From Desulfosporosinus sp. HMP52 (lineage in GTDB: Bacteria > Bacillota > Desulfitobacteriia > Desulfitobacteriales > Desulfitobacteriaceae), in the NCBI RefSeq assembly GCF_000765145.1, contig NZ_JMGA01000039.1:62001-126000 (forward strand): a stretch of 64,000 nucleotides of DNA, in the 5' to 3' direction. Positions 1 through 8,600 of the stretch are shown piece after piece. Below the pieces are notes generated by a model, which saw only the letters and a list, made by a program, of their open reading frames with translations, did no database searches and was not told the origin of the DNA. Positions within the stretch are counted from its first letter, which is position 1. Each line of letters begins with the position of its first letter. Made by a program: the position numbers and the translations under genes.

Positions 1-801
1 ATCAACTTTGATTGGCAGTATTCTAGGATGAATATTGGCGACTCGCGCAAATATTGATTCCTTAATTGAATCCTCGTAGAATAATCCGAAATAGGCATCA
101 TCACTAATTACTACCAGATTCATTCCTTGTTCCGCAACTTCTTTTAATGCTGCAACGATCGCTGTTGCTTCTTGTTCTGTAGGTGTATAACCAGTCGGGT
201 TATTCGGGAAGTTAAGTAACAAAATGGCTTTTCCGTGCTCTTTTTTGGAAAGCAGTGCTTCCTTCATGCCTTGGGTATTAAACGCCCCTTCCTTAGTAAA
301 GAAAGGAAAAGTAATATTCTTCGCTCCTCTGCGGACTCCGAAAATAAAGTTGTAATTACCCCATAGTTTATCAGGTAATACCAGTGGATCATTTTCGTCA
401 ATAAATAAATCTGCGATAATACTTAAGCCATGGGTTAAGGCATTAGTAACGATGGGGTTACTAAATGTTTTATTAATCAAAGAAGGGTTTTCCTGTAACA
501 TTTTTTCGCGCCAAAGTTGTCTTAGCTCCGGTTTCCCAGCTGGAGGAGCATAAGGATAGAGGTCTTTGGGATCATAGTTCGAAAGTGTTTCCTGAATTAA
601 TGGTAAGAACATCGGGTGATTTTGCTCTGTTGCAATTCCAATAGTTGCATTAAAGCGATGAGCTTTTTGCTTTGCCTCAGCAGTTTGCGTCAGAATCCCC
701 TTAGGATAGTAGAGCTCTTTCCCAAGTTTTGACAATAACTCGTAAACATGAGGATTTTCGCGTTGAATTTCAATATTTAAGTCTTGGGCAATTTCATTCA
801 T
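1..801 (-). CDS. PLP-dependent class I/II aminotransferase, partial (C-terminus outside window)
   Basis: The first 267 codons are present and the frame is open to the window edge. The translation carries the aminotransferase fold-type I signature NFPNNPTGY, followed by the cofactor-anchoring stretch VVISDDAYFGL. The PLP-binding lysine would lie beyond the edge. ATG at 801 is preceded on the minus strand by GGGAG at 7-nt spacing. The N-terminal region, which discusses unprocessed substrates such as amino acids in related enzymes, gives no clear substrate, so this is only a cytoplasmic amino-acid/2-oxoacid transaminase. It is transcribed away from the Nudix gene. Confidence 0.85.
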   Translation of the reverse strand, partial: MNEIAQDLNIEIQRENPHVYELLSKLGKELYYPKGILTQTAEAKQKAHRFNATIGIATEQNHPMFLPLIQETLSNYDPKDLYPYAPPAGKPELRQLWREKMLQENPSLINKTFSNPIVTNALTHGLSIIADLFIDENDPLVLPDKLWGNYNFIFGVRRGAKNITFPFFTKEGAFNTQGMKEALLSKKEHGKAILLLNFPNNPTGYTPTEQEATAIVAALKEVAEQGMNLVVISDDAYFGLFYEDSIKESIFARVANIHPRILPIKVD

Positions 802-1046
802 ATTATTACTCCCTTGCTCAATCTAGGTGTCAATTTATAGTGAAATTTGTTATCAATCCTAAGCAACTAAATTGTACACTAAAATGGTTTTTTCCTCTAC
901 TATTTATCCTAAAATGAAGGTATTTTTTGAATTAGTGAAGAAAACTAATTACTACATTTTGTGGAAGCGTAAACACTGTTTCTTGAGGGGCAAGAAGCAG
1001 TAACTTTCGAAATAGCCTTTTCGTGAGAGGATAAGTGTATTAGATC

Positions 1047-1709
1047 ATGAATAAATCAAAATTAGATGATTTAATCAAAAGGTGGCCGGCATTACCCGGA
1101 ATAAATGGCAAAGAAGAGTTTTTTAATTCTGCAGTTATAGCGCTACTATTGCCTGTTAATGGAGAGTATCATTTTGTCTTCCAAAAAAGATCAGCATCGA
1201 TTCGACAAGGTGGGGAGATTTGTTTCCCTGGCGGAAAATTTGATCCCACTAAGGACGCAGATTTTAAGGAGACAGCTTTAAGGGAGACTGTTGAAGAGTT
1301 AGGTGTTTCTCCAGAAAAAATCAGTGTTATAGGCCCCCTTGACACTATTATATCTATAATGGGTACTACTGTTGACGCATTTCTAGGGGTTCTTGATATA
1401 AGTAGCCTTGATGAGTTGAACATAAATTCTGATGAAGTAGAGAGAATTTTTTCAGTGCCCGTTTCGTATTTTGAAAACAATGAACCCGAGCTTTATCAGG
1501 TAAGTATAACTGCTCATCCATCCTATATTAACCAAGCGGGAGAAGAGATTGTTCTTTTTCCAACCAAAGAATTGGGATTGCCTGAGCGGTATACAAGGCC
1601 ATGGGGAAATATAATGAACAATGTTTTTGTCTATAGAGTTGCGGGAGAGGTAATATGGGGGATAACTGCTAGACTAATTAGAGATGTCATAGGAAGAATT
1701 AACGCGTAA
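1047..1709 (+). CDS. Nudix hydrolase, CoA pyrophosphatase-like
   Basis: A 220-residue protein. Residues about 47-64 (QKRSASIRQGGEICFPGGK) match the UPF0035-type block found before the Nudix box in CoA-pyrophosphatase-like enzymes. The box continues to REtvEELGV at 79-87, which supplies the Mg2+-binding glutamates. Family members cleave CoA or related nucleoside diphosphates in the cytoplasm. AGAGGATAAG lies before the ATG at rather long spacing. The gene stands alone between a divergent aminotransferase and the T-box leader. The family is clear, but the substrate is inferred from the upstream block. Confidence 0.85.
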   Translation: MNKSKLDDLIKRWPALPGINGKEEFFNSAVIALLLPVNGEYHFVFQKRSASIRQGGEICFPGGKFDPTKDADFKETALRETVEELGVSPEKISVIGPLDTIISIMGTTVDAFLGVLDISSLDELNINSDEVERIFSVPVSYFENNEPELYQVSITAHPSYINQAGEEIVLFPTKELGLPERYTRPWGNIMNNVFVYRVAGEVIWGITARLIRDVIGRINA

Positions 1710-1866
1710 AGACTAACTGGTTTCTATCATCTTCCGCATATCAGGGGTTAATATTCGGTTATTATTCTACATCAGTTATCCGATTCTCCTCTGAGATTTT
1801 TATTATTATCAAAAATATCCTTAGAAGTAAATTATTATAGAACAGCTACATACCAAAAACAGACTC

Positions 1867-1895
1867 TTGAAATCCCCTTGATAGAGTGCTATGAT
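1867..1895 (+). promoter_or_regulatory. Sigma-A-type promoter of the first Trp T-box leader
   Basis: TTGAAA (1867-1872) and TATGAT (1890-1895) are separated by exactly 17 nt. Transcription would begin near 1902, at the 5' end of the T-box RNA. The second T-box has an equivalent element at the same relative position. Confidence 0.7.
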
Positions 1896-1901
1896 TATAT
1901 A

Positions 1902-2160
1902 AACCGTTGAAGGGGAAGTAAAACCGCATGGCCAACCTCAAAGAGAGCCGAGAAGGGTGGGAGCTCGGCAGGTAATGGAGCGGATAAATGGGCCCCAGAG
2001 GGTGGAGCGAAAAGGCTTAGGTCTTAGTAGCTGCCAACGCTAAGCCAGCGTTACTGGGCTAAGGGTGTGTTGGCACTCTGCAGGAGAGGATGCATTTTTG
2101 CATCAACTAAGGTGGTACCGCAGATTAACGTCTGTCCTTATTTAAGGATAGGCGTTTTGT
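1902..2160 (+). promoter_or_regulatory. T-box riboswitch, tryptophan specifier (TGG)
   Basis: Stem I contains an AGTA box (1917-1920) and AGAGAG (1932-1937). In the specifier loop TGG (1989-1991) follows ATAAA and is flanked by a GGGG/CCCC stem. The conserved T-box AAGGTGGTACCGCAG lies at 2109-2123. Antiterminator: TAAGG pairs with CCTTA around the TGGTACC bulge, and GCAGA pairs with TCTGT. Competing terminator: 2129-2140 pairs with 2143-2154, a 12-bp stem with two G-U pairs, followed by TTTTGTTTTG. Uncharged tRNA-Trp should favour read-through into the ABC transporter genes. The specifier is read by alignment to the canonical layout and is identical in the second copy. Confidence 0.92.
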
Positions 2161-2264
2161 TTTGTGTCCACACTTCGTATCATTTGGAATCGCGACTCGA
2201 ATGATGCGTGCAGAGAAGGAACCCTCAAATAAATTATTTAATTAAAAATGGGGAGGTATCTTCT

Positions 2265-3269
2265 ATGAAAAGACCATTAGCGGTAGTGATCTCAGCCTTT
2301 ATGACTCTGGCTCTCGTGTTATCCTTAACAGCTTGTGCCCCCAGTAAAACTGAAAATACTGGCAGCACCGATACGAAAAAGAAAATTGGTATTATACAAA
2401 TTGTTGAACATCCATCCCTGAACACTATCAGAGATTCATTAATTGAAGAGTTAAAGGCTCAAGGCTATAAAGATGGTGAATCGATTACTATTGACTATCA
2501 AAATGCCCAAGGTGACCAAACAAATTTAAAAACCATCTCTCAAAAATTTGTAAGCAACAAATATGACCTTATTGTTGCTATTGCAACACCCTCAGCGCAA
2601 GCAGTCGTTAGTGAGACGAAAGATATACCTATTCTTTTCTCAGCTTGTACGGATCCGCTGGGATCCGGGTTGGTTACCAATATGGAACAACCGGGCGGAA
2701 ATGTTACTGGCACATCGGACGCCGTATCAGCAGAAAAAATTATGGAGTTAAGTAAGCGCATTACTCCTGATTTTAAAACAATTGGGGCATTATATAATTC
2801 AAGTGAAACAAACTCGGTTTCTGTGGTTAATGAGTTAAAAGAATATGCTAAGAAGAACAATATGACGGTGATTGATGCTACTGTGACTAACTCTTCGGAG
2901 GTACAGCAAGCAGTCACATCCTTAGCTGATAAGGTTGATGTTCTCTTTTCTCCTATTGATAACACAGTGGCCTCCGCTATGCCTTTAGTAACTCAAATTG
3001 CTAACAAAGCTAAGAAACCAGTTTATGTTGGCGCAGATTCTATGGTTAAAGATGGAGGGCTTGCGACCTACGGAATTAATTATCAAGTGTTGGGTAAAGA
3101 AACCGGAGCTATGGCTGTTGAGATTTTGAAAGGGAAAAAAGCTGGGGATATTCCAGTAAAAACCATGAAGGATATGGACATTTATCTCAATAATTCAACA
3201 GCAAAAGCAATCGGAATTAATCTGCCTGAAGATGTGCTGAAATCTGCTGCTCAGGTATTTGAAAACTAA
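2265..3269 (+). CDS. trpX: ABC transporter substrate-binding lipoprotein, TrpX type
   Basis: This 334-residue lipoprotein has a signal peptide ending in the lipobox LTAC (Cys24). The mature part is a COG2984-type periplasmic-binding domain (IGIIQIVEHPSLNTI near the start, then YKDG, YQNAQGD, IATPSAQA). ATG 2265 is chosen because GGGGAGG sits 9-10 nt upstream; an upstream in-frame ATG at 2208 has no such site and lies before the signal peptide. It is the first gene after a Trp T-box and is followed by its permease and ATPase. Tryptophan or an indole precursor is therefore the inferred ligand. It is about 70% identical by eye to the copy at 19235-20242. Confidence 0.9.
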   Translation: MKRPLAVVISAFMTLALVLSLTACAPSKTENTGSTDTKKKIGIIQIVEHPSLNTIRDSLIEELKAQGYKDGESITIDYQNAQGDQTNLKTISQKFVSNKYDLIVAIATPSAQAVVSETKDIPILFSACTDPLGSGLVTNMEQPGGNVTGTSDAVSAEKIMELSKRITPDFKTIGALYNSSETNSVSVVNELKEYAKKNNMTVIDATVTNSSEVQQAVTSLADKVDVLFSPIDNTVASAMPLVTQIANKAKKPVYVGADSMVKDGGLATYGINYQVLGKETGAMAVEILKGKKAGDIPVKTMKDMDIYLNNSTAKAIGINLPEDVLKSAAQVFEN

Positions 3270-3288
3270 GAAACAAGGGGATAAAAGA

Positions 3289-4194
3289 ATGAGTGTCATG
3301 GTGTTAATGGGTTCTCTGGAATTAGGATTAATTTATGCAATAATGGCATTAGGCGTTTTTATATCCTTTAGAACCCTTAATATGCCTGACTTAAGTGTTG
3401 ACGGAAGTTTTGTCCTTGGGGCGGCAGTGTCTGTGGTCATGAGTCTAAATGGGCATCCTTTTTTAGGCTTAGGGGCGGCATTTATTGCCGGGTGTGGAGC
3501 AGGAGCTATAACAGCCTTGCTTCATACCAAACTAAAGATTCAGCCGCTTTTGGCGGGTATTCTGACCATGTTGGCTTTGTACTCCGTGAACCTGAAGGTT
3601 ATGGGCGGCAGGGCGAATATTCCTTTGATCAATAAGATAACCGTCTTTAGTCCCTTTGAAGAGATTCTTAGGGACTATAATAAATTGGGGTTTTCTTTAG
3701 CGGTTTTATTATTAATTCTCTTTCTACTGTTTCTCTTTTTAAAGACCAGGCTGGGGTTTGTTTTAAGAGCGACAGGGGATAATGACGCAATGGTAAGAGC
3801 CTTGGGAGTGAATACTGACTCCATAATTTTGGTAGGATTAGCTCTTTCCAATGGATTAGTTGGGGTAGCCGGTGCCCTGATTGCCCAGTCACAATCCTTT
3901 GTGGATGTGGGCATGGGGATAGGTATGGTTGTTATTGGCTTGGCTTCAGTAATCATTGGAGAAGTTGTTTTTGGCGTAAGTTCACTCTTAAGAAGGCTCA
4001 TGGCGGTTATTCTAGGTTCAATTCTCTATCGCTTAATTATCGCCTTTGCTCTAGAACTTGGTATGCCTCCTACTGACCTTAAGCTTGTTTCTGCCGTGAT
4101 TGTGGCAATAGCAATGGCTATGCCAGTTTTTAAAAAGCGCCTTTCAGTTGTGAAACGGAAGATGTCGAAAACACCCCATGAAAGGAGCAAATAA
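3289..4194 (+). CDS. trpY: ABC transporter permease, TrpY type
   Basis: A 301-residue, very hydrophobic protein with about eight to nine membrane segments, of the COG4120 permease type (start region LELGLIYAIMALGVFISF, then NMPDLSVDGSFVLGAA). It forms the membrane channel for the preceding binding protein. ATG 3289 follows AAGGGG at about 8-nt spacing; an earlier start at 3259 would overlap trpX and add a charged, non-conserved tail. It sits 19 nt after trpX and just ahead of the ATPase, so the three genes form one T-box-controlled operon. The tryptophan assignment comes from the T-box, not from this protein. Confidence 0.88.
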   Translation: MSVMVLMGSLELGLIYAIMALGVFISFRTLNMPDLSVDGSFVLGAAVSVVMSLNGHPFLGLGAAFIAGCGAGAITALLHTKLKIQPLLAGILTMLALYSVNLKVMGGRANIPLINKITVFSPFEEILRDYNKLGFSLAVLLLILFLLFLFLKTRLGFVLRATGDNDAMVRALGVNTDSIILVGLALSNGLVGVAGALIAQSQSFVDVGMGIGMVVIGLASVIIGEVVFGVSSLLRRLMAVILGSILYRLIIAFALELGMPPTDLKLVSAVIVAIAMAMPVFKKRLSVVKRKMSKTPHERSK

Positions 4195-4198
4195 CCTC

Positions 4199-4993
4199 AT
4201 GCTTAGAGTTGAGTCGTTAAGCAAGATATTTAGCAAAGGAAGCACCAATGAGAAACTTGCTCTAAGGGATGTGAATCTATCCTTGGGGGAAGGAGAATTT
4301 GTAACCATTATCGGTGGAAATGGAGCGGGAAAATCAACCCTTATGAATTGTATTTCCGGCGTCTATGAGATTGATAATGGCAGGATTACTCTGGACTCCA
4401 CAGATATTACATTTGAACCGGAGTATAAACGGTCAAGGCATATTGGCAGAGTATTTCAGGATCCTTTAAGGGGAACTGCTCATGATATGACCATTGAAGA
4501 GAACTTATCTATTGCCTTTGCTAAGGGGAAATCTGTAGGACTACAAGCGGGAGTGTCCAAAAAGGATATTAACCTTTTTAAGGAGCGACTACAACTATTG
4601 GATCTGGGTCTGGAAAATAGGCTTAAGCACAAAGTGGGGCTCCTATCAGGAGGACAGAGACAAGCCCTTACCCTACTAATGGCCACAATTATTAAACCCC
4701 GTCTGCTGCTTCTTGATGAACACACTGCAGCCCTGGACCCAACCATAGCCCGCAAGGTCTTGAGCTTAACCCGTAAAATTGTCTCGGAGGAAAACCTTTG
4801 TACTCTGATGATTACCCATAATATGAAAGCTTCTTTAGAATATGGAACAAGGACCATCATGATGCATGAAGGTCAGATTATGATGGATCTTCAAGGACAA
4901 GAAAGAAAAGATATGACTGTGGATCGCCTAATTGAGCAATTTGAAAAGCGCAGCGGAGCTGAGCTGGATAACGACAGAATGCTCTTAGGTTGA
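4199..4993 (+). CDS. trpZ: ABC transporter ATP-binding protein, TrpZ type
   Basis: A 264-residue cytoplasmic ATPase with Walker A GGNGAGKST (about residues 39-47), signature LSGGQRQ, Walker B LLLLDEHTAAL and switch histidine in MITHNMK. It belongs to the COG1101 group that pairs with COG2984/COG4120 proteins. ATG 4199 is used because AAAGGAGC lies 11 nt upstream; an ATG at 4178 overlaps the permease stop and also contains that ribosome site. It is the last gene of the T-box operon, and a hairpin follows at 5037-5083. Confidence 0.9.
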   Translation: MLRVESLSKIFSKGSTNEKLALRDVNLSLGEGEFVTIIGGNGAGKSTLMNCISGVYEIDNGRITLDSTDITFEPEYKRSRHIGRVFQDPLRGTAHDMTIEENLSIAFAKGKSVGLQAGVSKKDINLFKERLQLLDLGLENRLKHKVGLLSGGQRQALTLLMATIIKPRLLLLDEHTAALDPTIARKVLSLTRKIVSEENLCTLMITHNMKASLEYGTRTIMMHEGQIMMDLQGQERKDMTVDRLIEQFEKRSGAELDNDRMLLG

Positions 4994-5036
4994 GCTTTAG
5001 AGTAGAATAAGAAGCATCAAACTATTTGATAAATAG

Positions 5037-5083
5037 AGGGACTGTCTTACAATGTGAACTCAGACATTTGCAAGACAGTCCCT
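5037..5083 (+). terminator. Hairpin after trpZ, possible terminator
   Basis: AGGGACTGTCTT (5037-5048) and AAGACAGTCCCT (5072-5083) form a perfect 12-bp inverted repeat with a 23-nt loop. Only a short ATTT follows, so termination is plausible but weakly supported. The rest of 4994-5283 shows no gene. Confidence 0.5.
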
Positions 5084-5283
5084 ATTTCGCAATCGGTAAT
5101 GGTAAGGTTACCGATCACAAGTAGGTTAATCTTACGTCTCTGCTTGCCTCAGAAATATTTTGTGTCCAAATAGAGGATTATTATAAGTTTCGGCGAATTT
5201 TGATTTATCAGAATATGAATAGCGATTCATATTTCAATGTTTGGTCAATAAGAAATTAGCTTTAAGAGGGGTGGAAAGACGAT

Positions 5284-6069
5284 ATGGAGTGGAAAACGGT
5301 TAAGCTGGATATAATGGAGACCGGAGTAGCGATTCTTACATTAAATCGACCTGAAACAATGAATTCGGTTAATGACCAGCTTTGTTCAGATGTTCAGGCT
5401 GCCTGCAAAGAAGCAGCAGACAATGAGCTGATTAGAGTACTAATAATAACCGGAGCTGGCAAAGGGTGGTCAAGTGGAGGAGATATTACCAAGTTAGCCT
5501 CTATGAAAGATCCTATCAGCGCTAAGGAGACTTATGACGGGTCAGGTGCCCTGGTAACTGCTATTTATGAACTAAAAAAACCAGTCATAGCCGCACTCAA
5601 TGGGGTTGTAGCCGGAGCTTCCGTAGCTGCCTGTATGGCCTGCGATTTAATTATTGCTTCTGATCAAGCCCGTATGGGTTTTACGTTTATGCAAATAGCA
5701 TTTTGTCCGGATAGTGGAGCCTCACACTTTTTATTTCAGAAAGTGGGCTATCATAAAGCTTTAGAATTATTGTGGTATGGAAAAATCATTAATGCTGAGG
5801 AAGCAGAAAAGTTGGGCCTAATAAATAAGGTTGTTCCCCACGAGGAGTGTCTGCCCGAAGCAATCAGGTGGGCAGAAAGGCTAGCCTTGCAACCACTAAT
5901 GGCAGTTGGCCTGGATAAAAAGCTCATGCGAGAAGCAGCCAAAAATGACTATTATCAGCAGGCAGAGTTAGAGGCTCTATATCAAGTCTTGGCCTGGTCG
6001 TCTGAAGACTTTAGAGAGGGCTGTACAGCCTTTGCAGAGAAAAGAAAACCTGTATTTAAGAATCGATAG
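5284..6069 (+). CDS. Enoyl-CoA hydratase/isomerase family protein, PaaG-like
   Basis: A 261-residue crotonase-fold enzyme. The two oxyanion-hole segments are visible: GKGWSSGGD and GVVAGASVA. The motif CPDSGASHF carries Asp where hydratases have Glu, as in PaaG-type isomerases of phenylacetate degradation. The reaction would be isomerisation or hydration of an acyl-CoA in the cytoplasm. ATG 5284 follows AGAGGGGTGG. No other beta-oxidation gene is adjacent; a phenylacetate-CoA ligase lies 48 kb away, so a shared pathway is only a guess. Confidence 0.82.
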   Translation: MEWKTVKLDIMETGVAILTLNRPETMNSVNDQLCSDVQAACKEAADNELIRVLIITGAGKGWSSGGDITKLASMKDPISAKETYDGSGALVTAIYELKKPVIAALNGVVAGASVAACMACDLIIASDQARMGFTFMQIAFCPDSGASHFLFQKVGYHKALELLWYGKIINAEEAEKLGLINKVVPHEECLPEAIRWAERLALQPLMAVGLDKKLMREAAKNDYYQQAELEALYQVLAWSSEDFREGCTAFAEKRKPVFKNR

Positions 6070-6082
6070 TGAAATAGCAGCT

Positions 6083-6121
6083 AAAAAAGTTGGAATCGCT
6101 GAACGTGCTTCCAGCTTTTTT
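6083..6121 (+). terminator. Rho-independent terminator after the crotonase gene
   Basis: AAAAAAGTTGGAA (6083-6095) pairs with TTCCAGCTTTTTT (6109-6121), 13 bp with one G-U pair, ending in a T run. Confidence 0.85.
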
Positions 6122-6239
6122 AGGCGCAATATACAGTCAAAAAATCCTCTTATAATTAATAAGGTTAGGGACTTTACTTTGGGGAAAGGTAAGGATATAT
6201 TAGTTCATGAGTTTTAACCATAAGGACAAGGAGGAAATC

Positions 6240-6881
6240 ATGAAAGTCACTGATTTATCTCATCTCATTCATTCAAGTATGCCTGTTTTCCCCGGGACAG
6301 AACAACCAACTTTTCAGAGGGCAAATACCTTAGAAAAGGATGGATTCTTAGAAGCAAAGATTACAATGTACTCACATACCGGTACCCATATAGATGCACC
6401 TGCTCACATGCATCAGAATGGTTCATATTTAGATGAATTTGCAATTGATAAGTTTATAGGAACTGCGATCATTCTTGACTTTTCGAGGTCGAACACCCAG
6501 GTGCTAGACATTGAAAGTATTATTTCTCATGAGGAAACCATTCGAAATATAGATTTTCTAATCTTAAAAACAGGTTGGAGTAAATATTGGGGTAATCCTA
6601 AATACTACAAAGGTTTCCCTTATTTAACGGAAGAATCGGCCAAATGGTTATCCCAATTTGCTTTAAAAGGCATAGGGATTGATGCTATATCCATTGATGA
6701 TATAGAAAGCAGCTCATTTCCAGTTCACAAAATTCTCTTAGAAAAGAACATCGTAATCATAGAAAATCTTACTAACTTAGATTCAATTGATCCTAGAGCA
6801 TCTTTTCTGTTAAGCGTTATGCCAATAAAGAATAAACAAGCAGATGGGTCCCCGGTTCGGGCAATTTCAATCGAACTTTAA
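6240..6881 (+). CDS. Cyclase-family metal-dependent hydrolase (kynurenine formamidase-like)
   Basis: A 213-residue protein of the PF04199 cyclase/arylformamidase family. The metal-binding motif HTGTHIDAPAHM is intact, and the start DLSHLIHSSMPVFPG is typical. ATG 6240 follows AAGGAGG at 6-nt spacing; upstream in-frame codons from 6207 lack a site. Members hydrolyse N-formylkynurenine or other amides and lactones. The nearby Trp transporter makes a kynurenine link tempting, but a terminator and the crotonase gene separate them and no other kynurenine gene is present. Substrate unassigned. Confidence 0.8.
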   Translation: MKVTDLSHLIHSSMPVFPGTEQPTFQRANTLEKDGFLEAKITMYSHTGTHIDAPAHMHQNGSYLDEFAIDKFIGTAIILDFSRSNTQVLDIESIISHEETIRNIDFLILKTGWSKYWGNPKYYKGFPYLTEESAKWLSQFALKGIGIDAISIDDIESSSFPVHKILLEKNIVIIENLTNLDSIDPRASFLLSVMPIKNKQADGSPVRAISIEL

Positions 6882-7011
6882 GACATATTCTTACATAAAT
6901 CCCCATTGGAGGAATGGGAGCACTATTTTACAAGTTGGTAATTGAGATAACAAGACTCCTTTCTGGAGATTTTATAGTTAGATTTAACTGTAAGTCAAAG
7001 GGGGGAGTTTC

Positions 7012-8532
7012 ATGTTATACCGCTTTCTGCTTTACCTCATTATTTTAGTTTTGGTGTTTGGTTATTCAGGTCAGGTTCAAGCGACCAAGACCCTTGGATA
7101 TTCACCTAGCCAAGAAAATAAGTCTAAGTTCGTTGAAGTCCAACAGATCGTTCCTAGTGTGGTATTAGACATTAAGTATGCAACAGCAGATAATTTTACC
7201 CACAGCAAACTTTACGAAAGTCCTGCGGCAAAGCTGCGTCTGGGTACCGCTGAAAAACTTAAAAAAGTTGCTGAAGAGATAGAGAAAAAGGGCTACCGTT
7301 TGAAGATATGGGATGCCTACAGGAGCCCTGAAGTACAATTTGCTTTGTGGAATTTGATTCCGGATTCTCGTTTTATTGCAAACCCATATAAGGGTTATTC
7401 TAGTCATTCTCGGGGTTCAGCAGTGGATTTAACCTTAATAGATAATCAGGGGAATGAGCTAGTTATGCCTACAGGATTTGACGATTTTACAGAGCAAGCA
7501 GCTAGGGTCAATGATAATGAAAATGCAAGGTATTTAAAAGAAGTTATGATTAAGAATGGGTTTAAGGCCTTATCAAGTGAATGGTGGCATTTTGATGATC
7601 TTGATATTTATGAACCTGTTACTGCTATTGAACAAAACTCTTCCCTAAAAACTATCGATAATAAGGTTAGAATTTCAGTTAGTGCCATCGGAGATGTAAC
7701 ATTAGGGCAAGATGAACGCTTTTTGTATGAAGGCAGTTTTAATCAACATTATACTCTGAAAGGTCCGGAATATTTTTTCTCGGGGGTAAAAAATATCCTT
7801 TCTGGAGATGATTTGACCATCGCTAATCTTGAGGGTTCTTTGACTGAAGCTACTGACAAACCAAATAAGAGTTCGCAAGGAACTCGGGCATTTTTCTTTA
7901 AGGGGAATCCGCATTACACAGCTATCTTGAAAGATGGGAGTGTCGAAGCAGTAAACCTAGCTAATAATCATAGCATGGATTTTTTAACCAAAGGTTATGA
8001 AGACACAGTAGCAACATTAGATCATGCAAAAATTTCAAGTTTTGGTGATCAAAAAGTGACAGTTTATGAAAAAGAAGGGGTAAAAATTGGGCTAATAGGC
8101 TTAAATACTTTAGGGCCAATCGAAGAGGGGATTAATATAGATAACCTCATTTTACAATTAAAGACTCAAATTGAAACTCTAAAAGCAGAAAAAACTTCAA
8201 TGATAATTGTTAGTTTTCACTGGGGTCAAGAAAACAAGTATTTTCCAACCCAAGTTCAGCGTAAGCTTGGCCAACTGGCTATTGACCAAGGTGCAGATTT
8301 AGTCCTCGGGCATCACCCCCATGTGATTCAAAAATACGAGAATTATAAAGGAAGATGTATAGTCTACAGTCTTGGGAATTTTGTGTTTGGAGGAAACCCC
8401 AATCCCTGGTATAAGTACACGGAAATTTTTTGTCAACAATATGACTTTGTAGATGGCAAATTAGTTGAGTTAAGCTCGCCGCAGATCATCCCCTGTAAGT
8501 TATCTTCGAGTTATAGACCCGAGCCGTCATGA
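7012..8532 (+). CDS. Exported fusion: VanX-like D-Ala-D-Ala dipeptidase plus CapA-like domain
   Basis: A 506-residue protein with an N-terminal signal/anchor (residues 1-24). Residues about 40-200 are a peptidase M15D (VanX) domain: AYRSPE (Arg104), SSHSRGSAVD (His132, Asp139) and EWWHFD (Glu190, His193) give all expected zinc and catalytic residues. Residues about 219-495 are a CapA/PGA_cap metallophosphatase-like domain: GDVTLG, NLEGSLT, NNHSMD, FHWGQE, GHHPHV and YSLGNFVFGG. Cell-wall dipeptide cleavage outside the membrane is likely; the CapA part may bind or process a polymer. ATG 7012 follows GGGGGGAG. Monocistronic, ended by a shared terminator. Confidence 0.88.
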   Translation: MLYRFLLYLIILVLVFGYSGQVQATKTLGYSPSQENKSKFVEVQQIVPSVVLDIKYATADNFTHSKLYESPAAKLRLGTAEKLKKVAEEIEKKGYRLKIWDAYRSPEVQFALWNLIPDSRFIANPYKGYSSHSRGSAVDLTLIDNQGNELVMPTGFDDFTEQAARVNDNENARYLKEVMIKNGFKALSSEWWHFDDLDIYEPVTAIEQNSSLKTIDNKVRISVSAIGDVTLGQDERFLYEGSFNQHYTLKGPEYFFSGVKNILSGDDLTIANLEGSLTEATDKPNKSSQGTRAFFFKGNPHYTAILKDGSVEAVNLANNHSMDFLTKGYEDTVATLDHAKISSFGDQKVTVYEKEGVKIGLIGLNTLGPIEEGINIDNLILQLKTQIETLKAEKTSMIIVSFHWGQENKYFPTQVQRKLGQLAIDQGADLVLGHHPHVIQKYENYKGRCIVYSLGNFVFGGNPNPWYKYTEIFCQQYDFVDGKLVELSSPQIIPCKLSSSYRPEPS

Positions 8533-8550
8533 TATGTCTTATAAATGAAC

Positions 8551-8583
8551 AAAGGCTGGAGCCAATTACTTGGCCCAGCCTTT
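8551..8583. terminator. Bidirectional terminator between the VanX-CapA gene and lactate permease
   Basis: AAAGGCTGG-ag-CCAA pairs with TTGG-c-CCAGCCTTT. The A/T flanks allow it to serve both converging genes. Confidence 0.85.
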
Positions 8584-8600
8584 ATTTAAACGAGTTTTAG

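Noticed and set aside
2041-2100. tRNA gene in the leader region
   Set aside because: The stems belong to the T-box stem II/III region and no anticodon arm or CCA-type acceptor stem is present.
5037-5083. Miniature transposon from the perfect inverted repeat
   Set aside because: Only 47 bp, no second copy or target duplication seen; a hairpin after the operon is simpler.
6032-6217. 61-residue gene between crotonase and cyclase genes
   Set aside because: Crosses the crotonase end and a strong terminator in a different frame.
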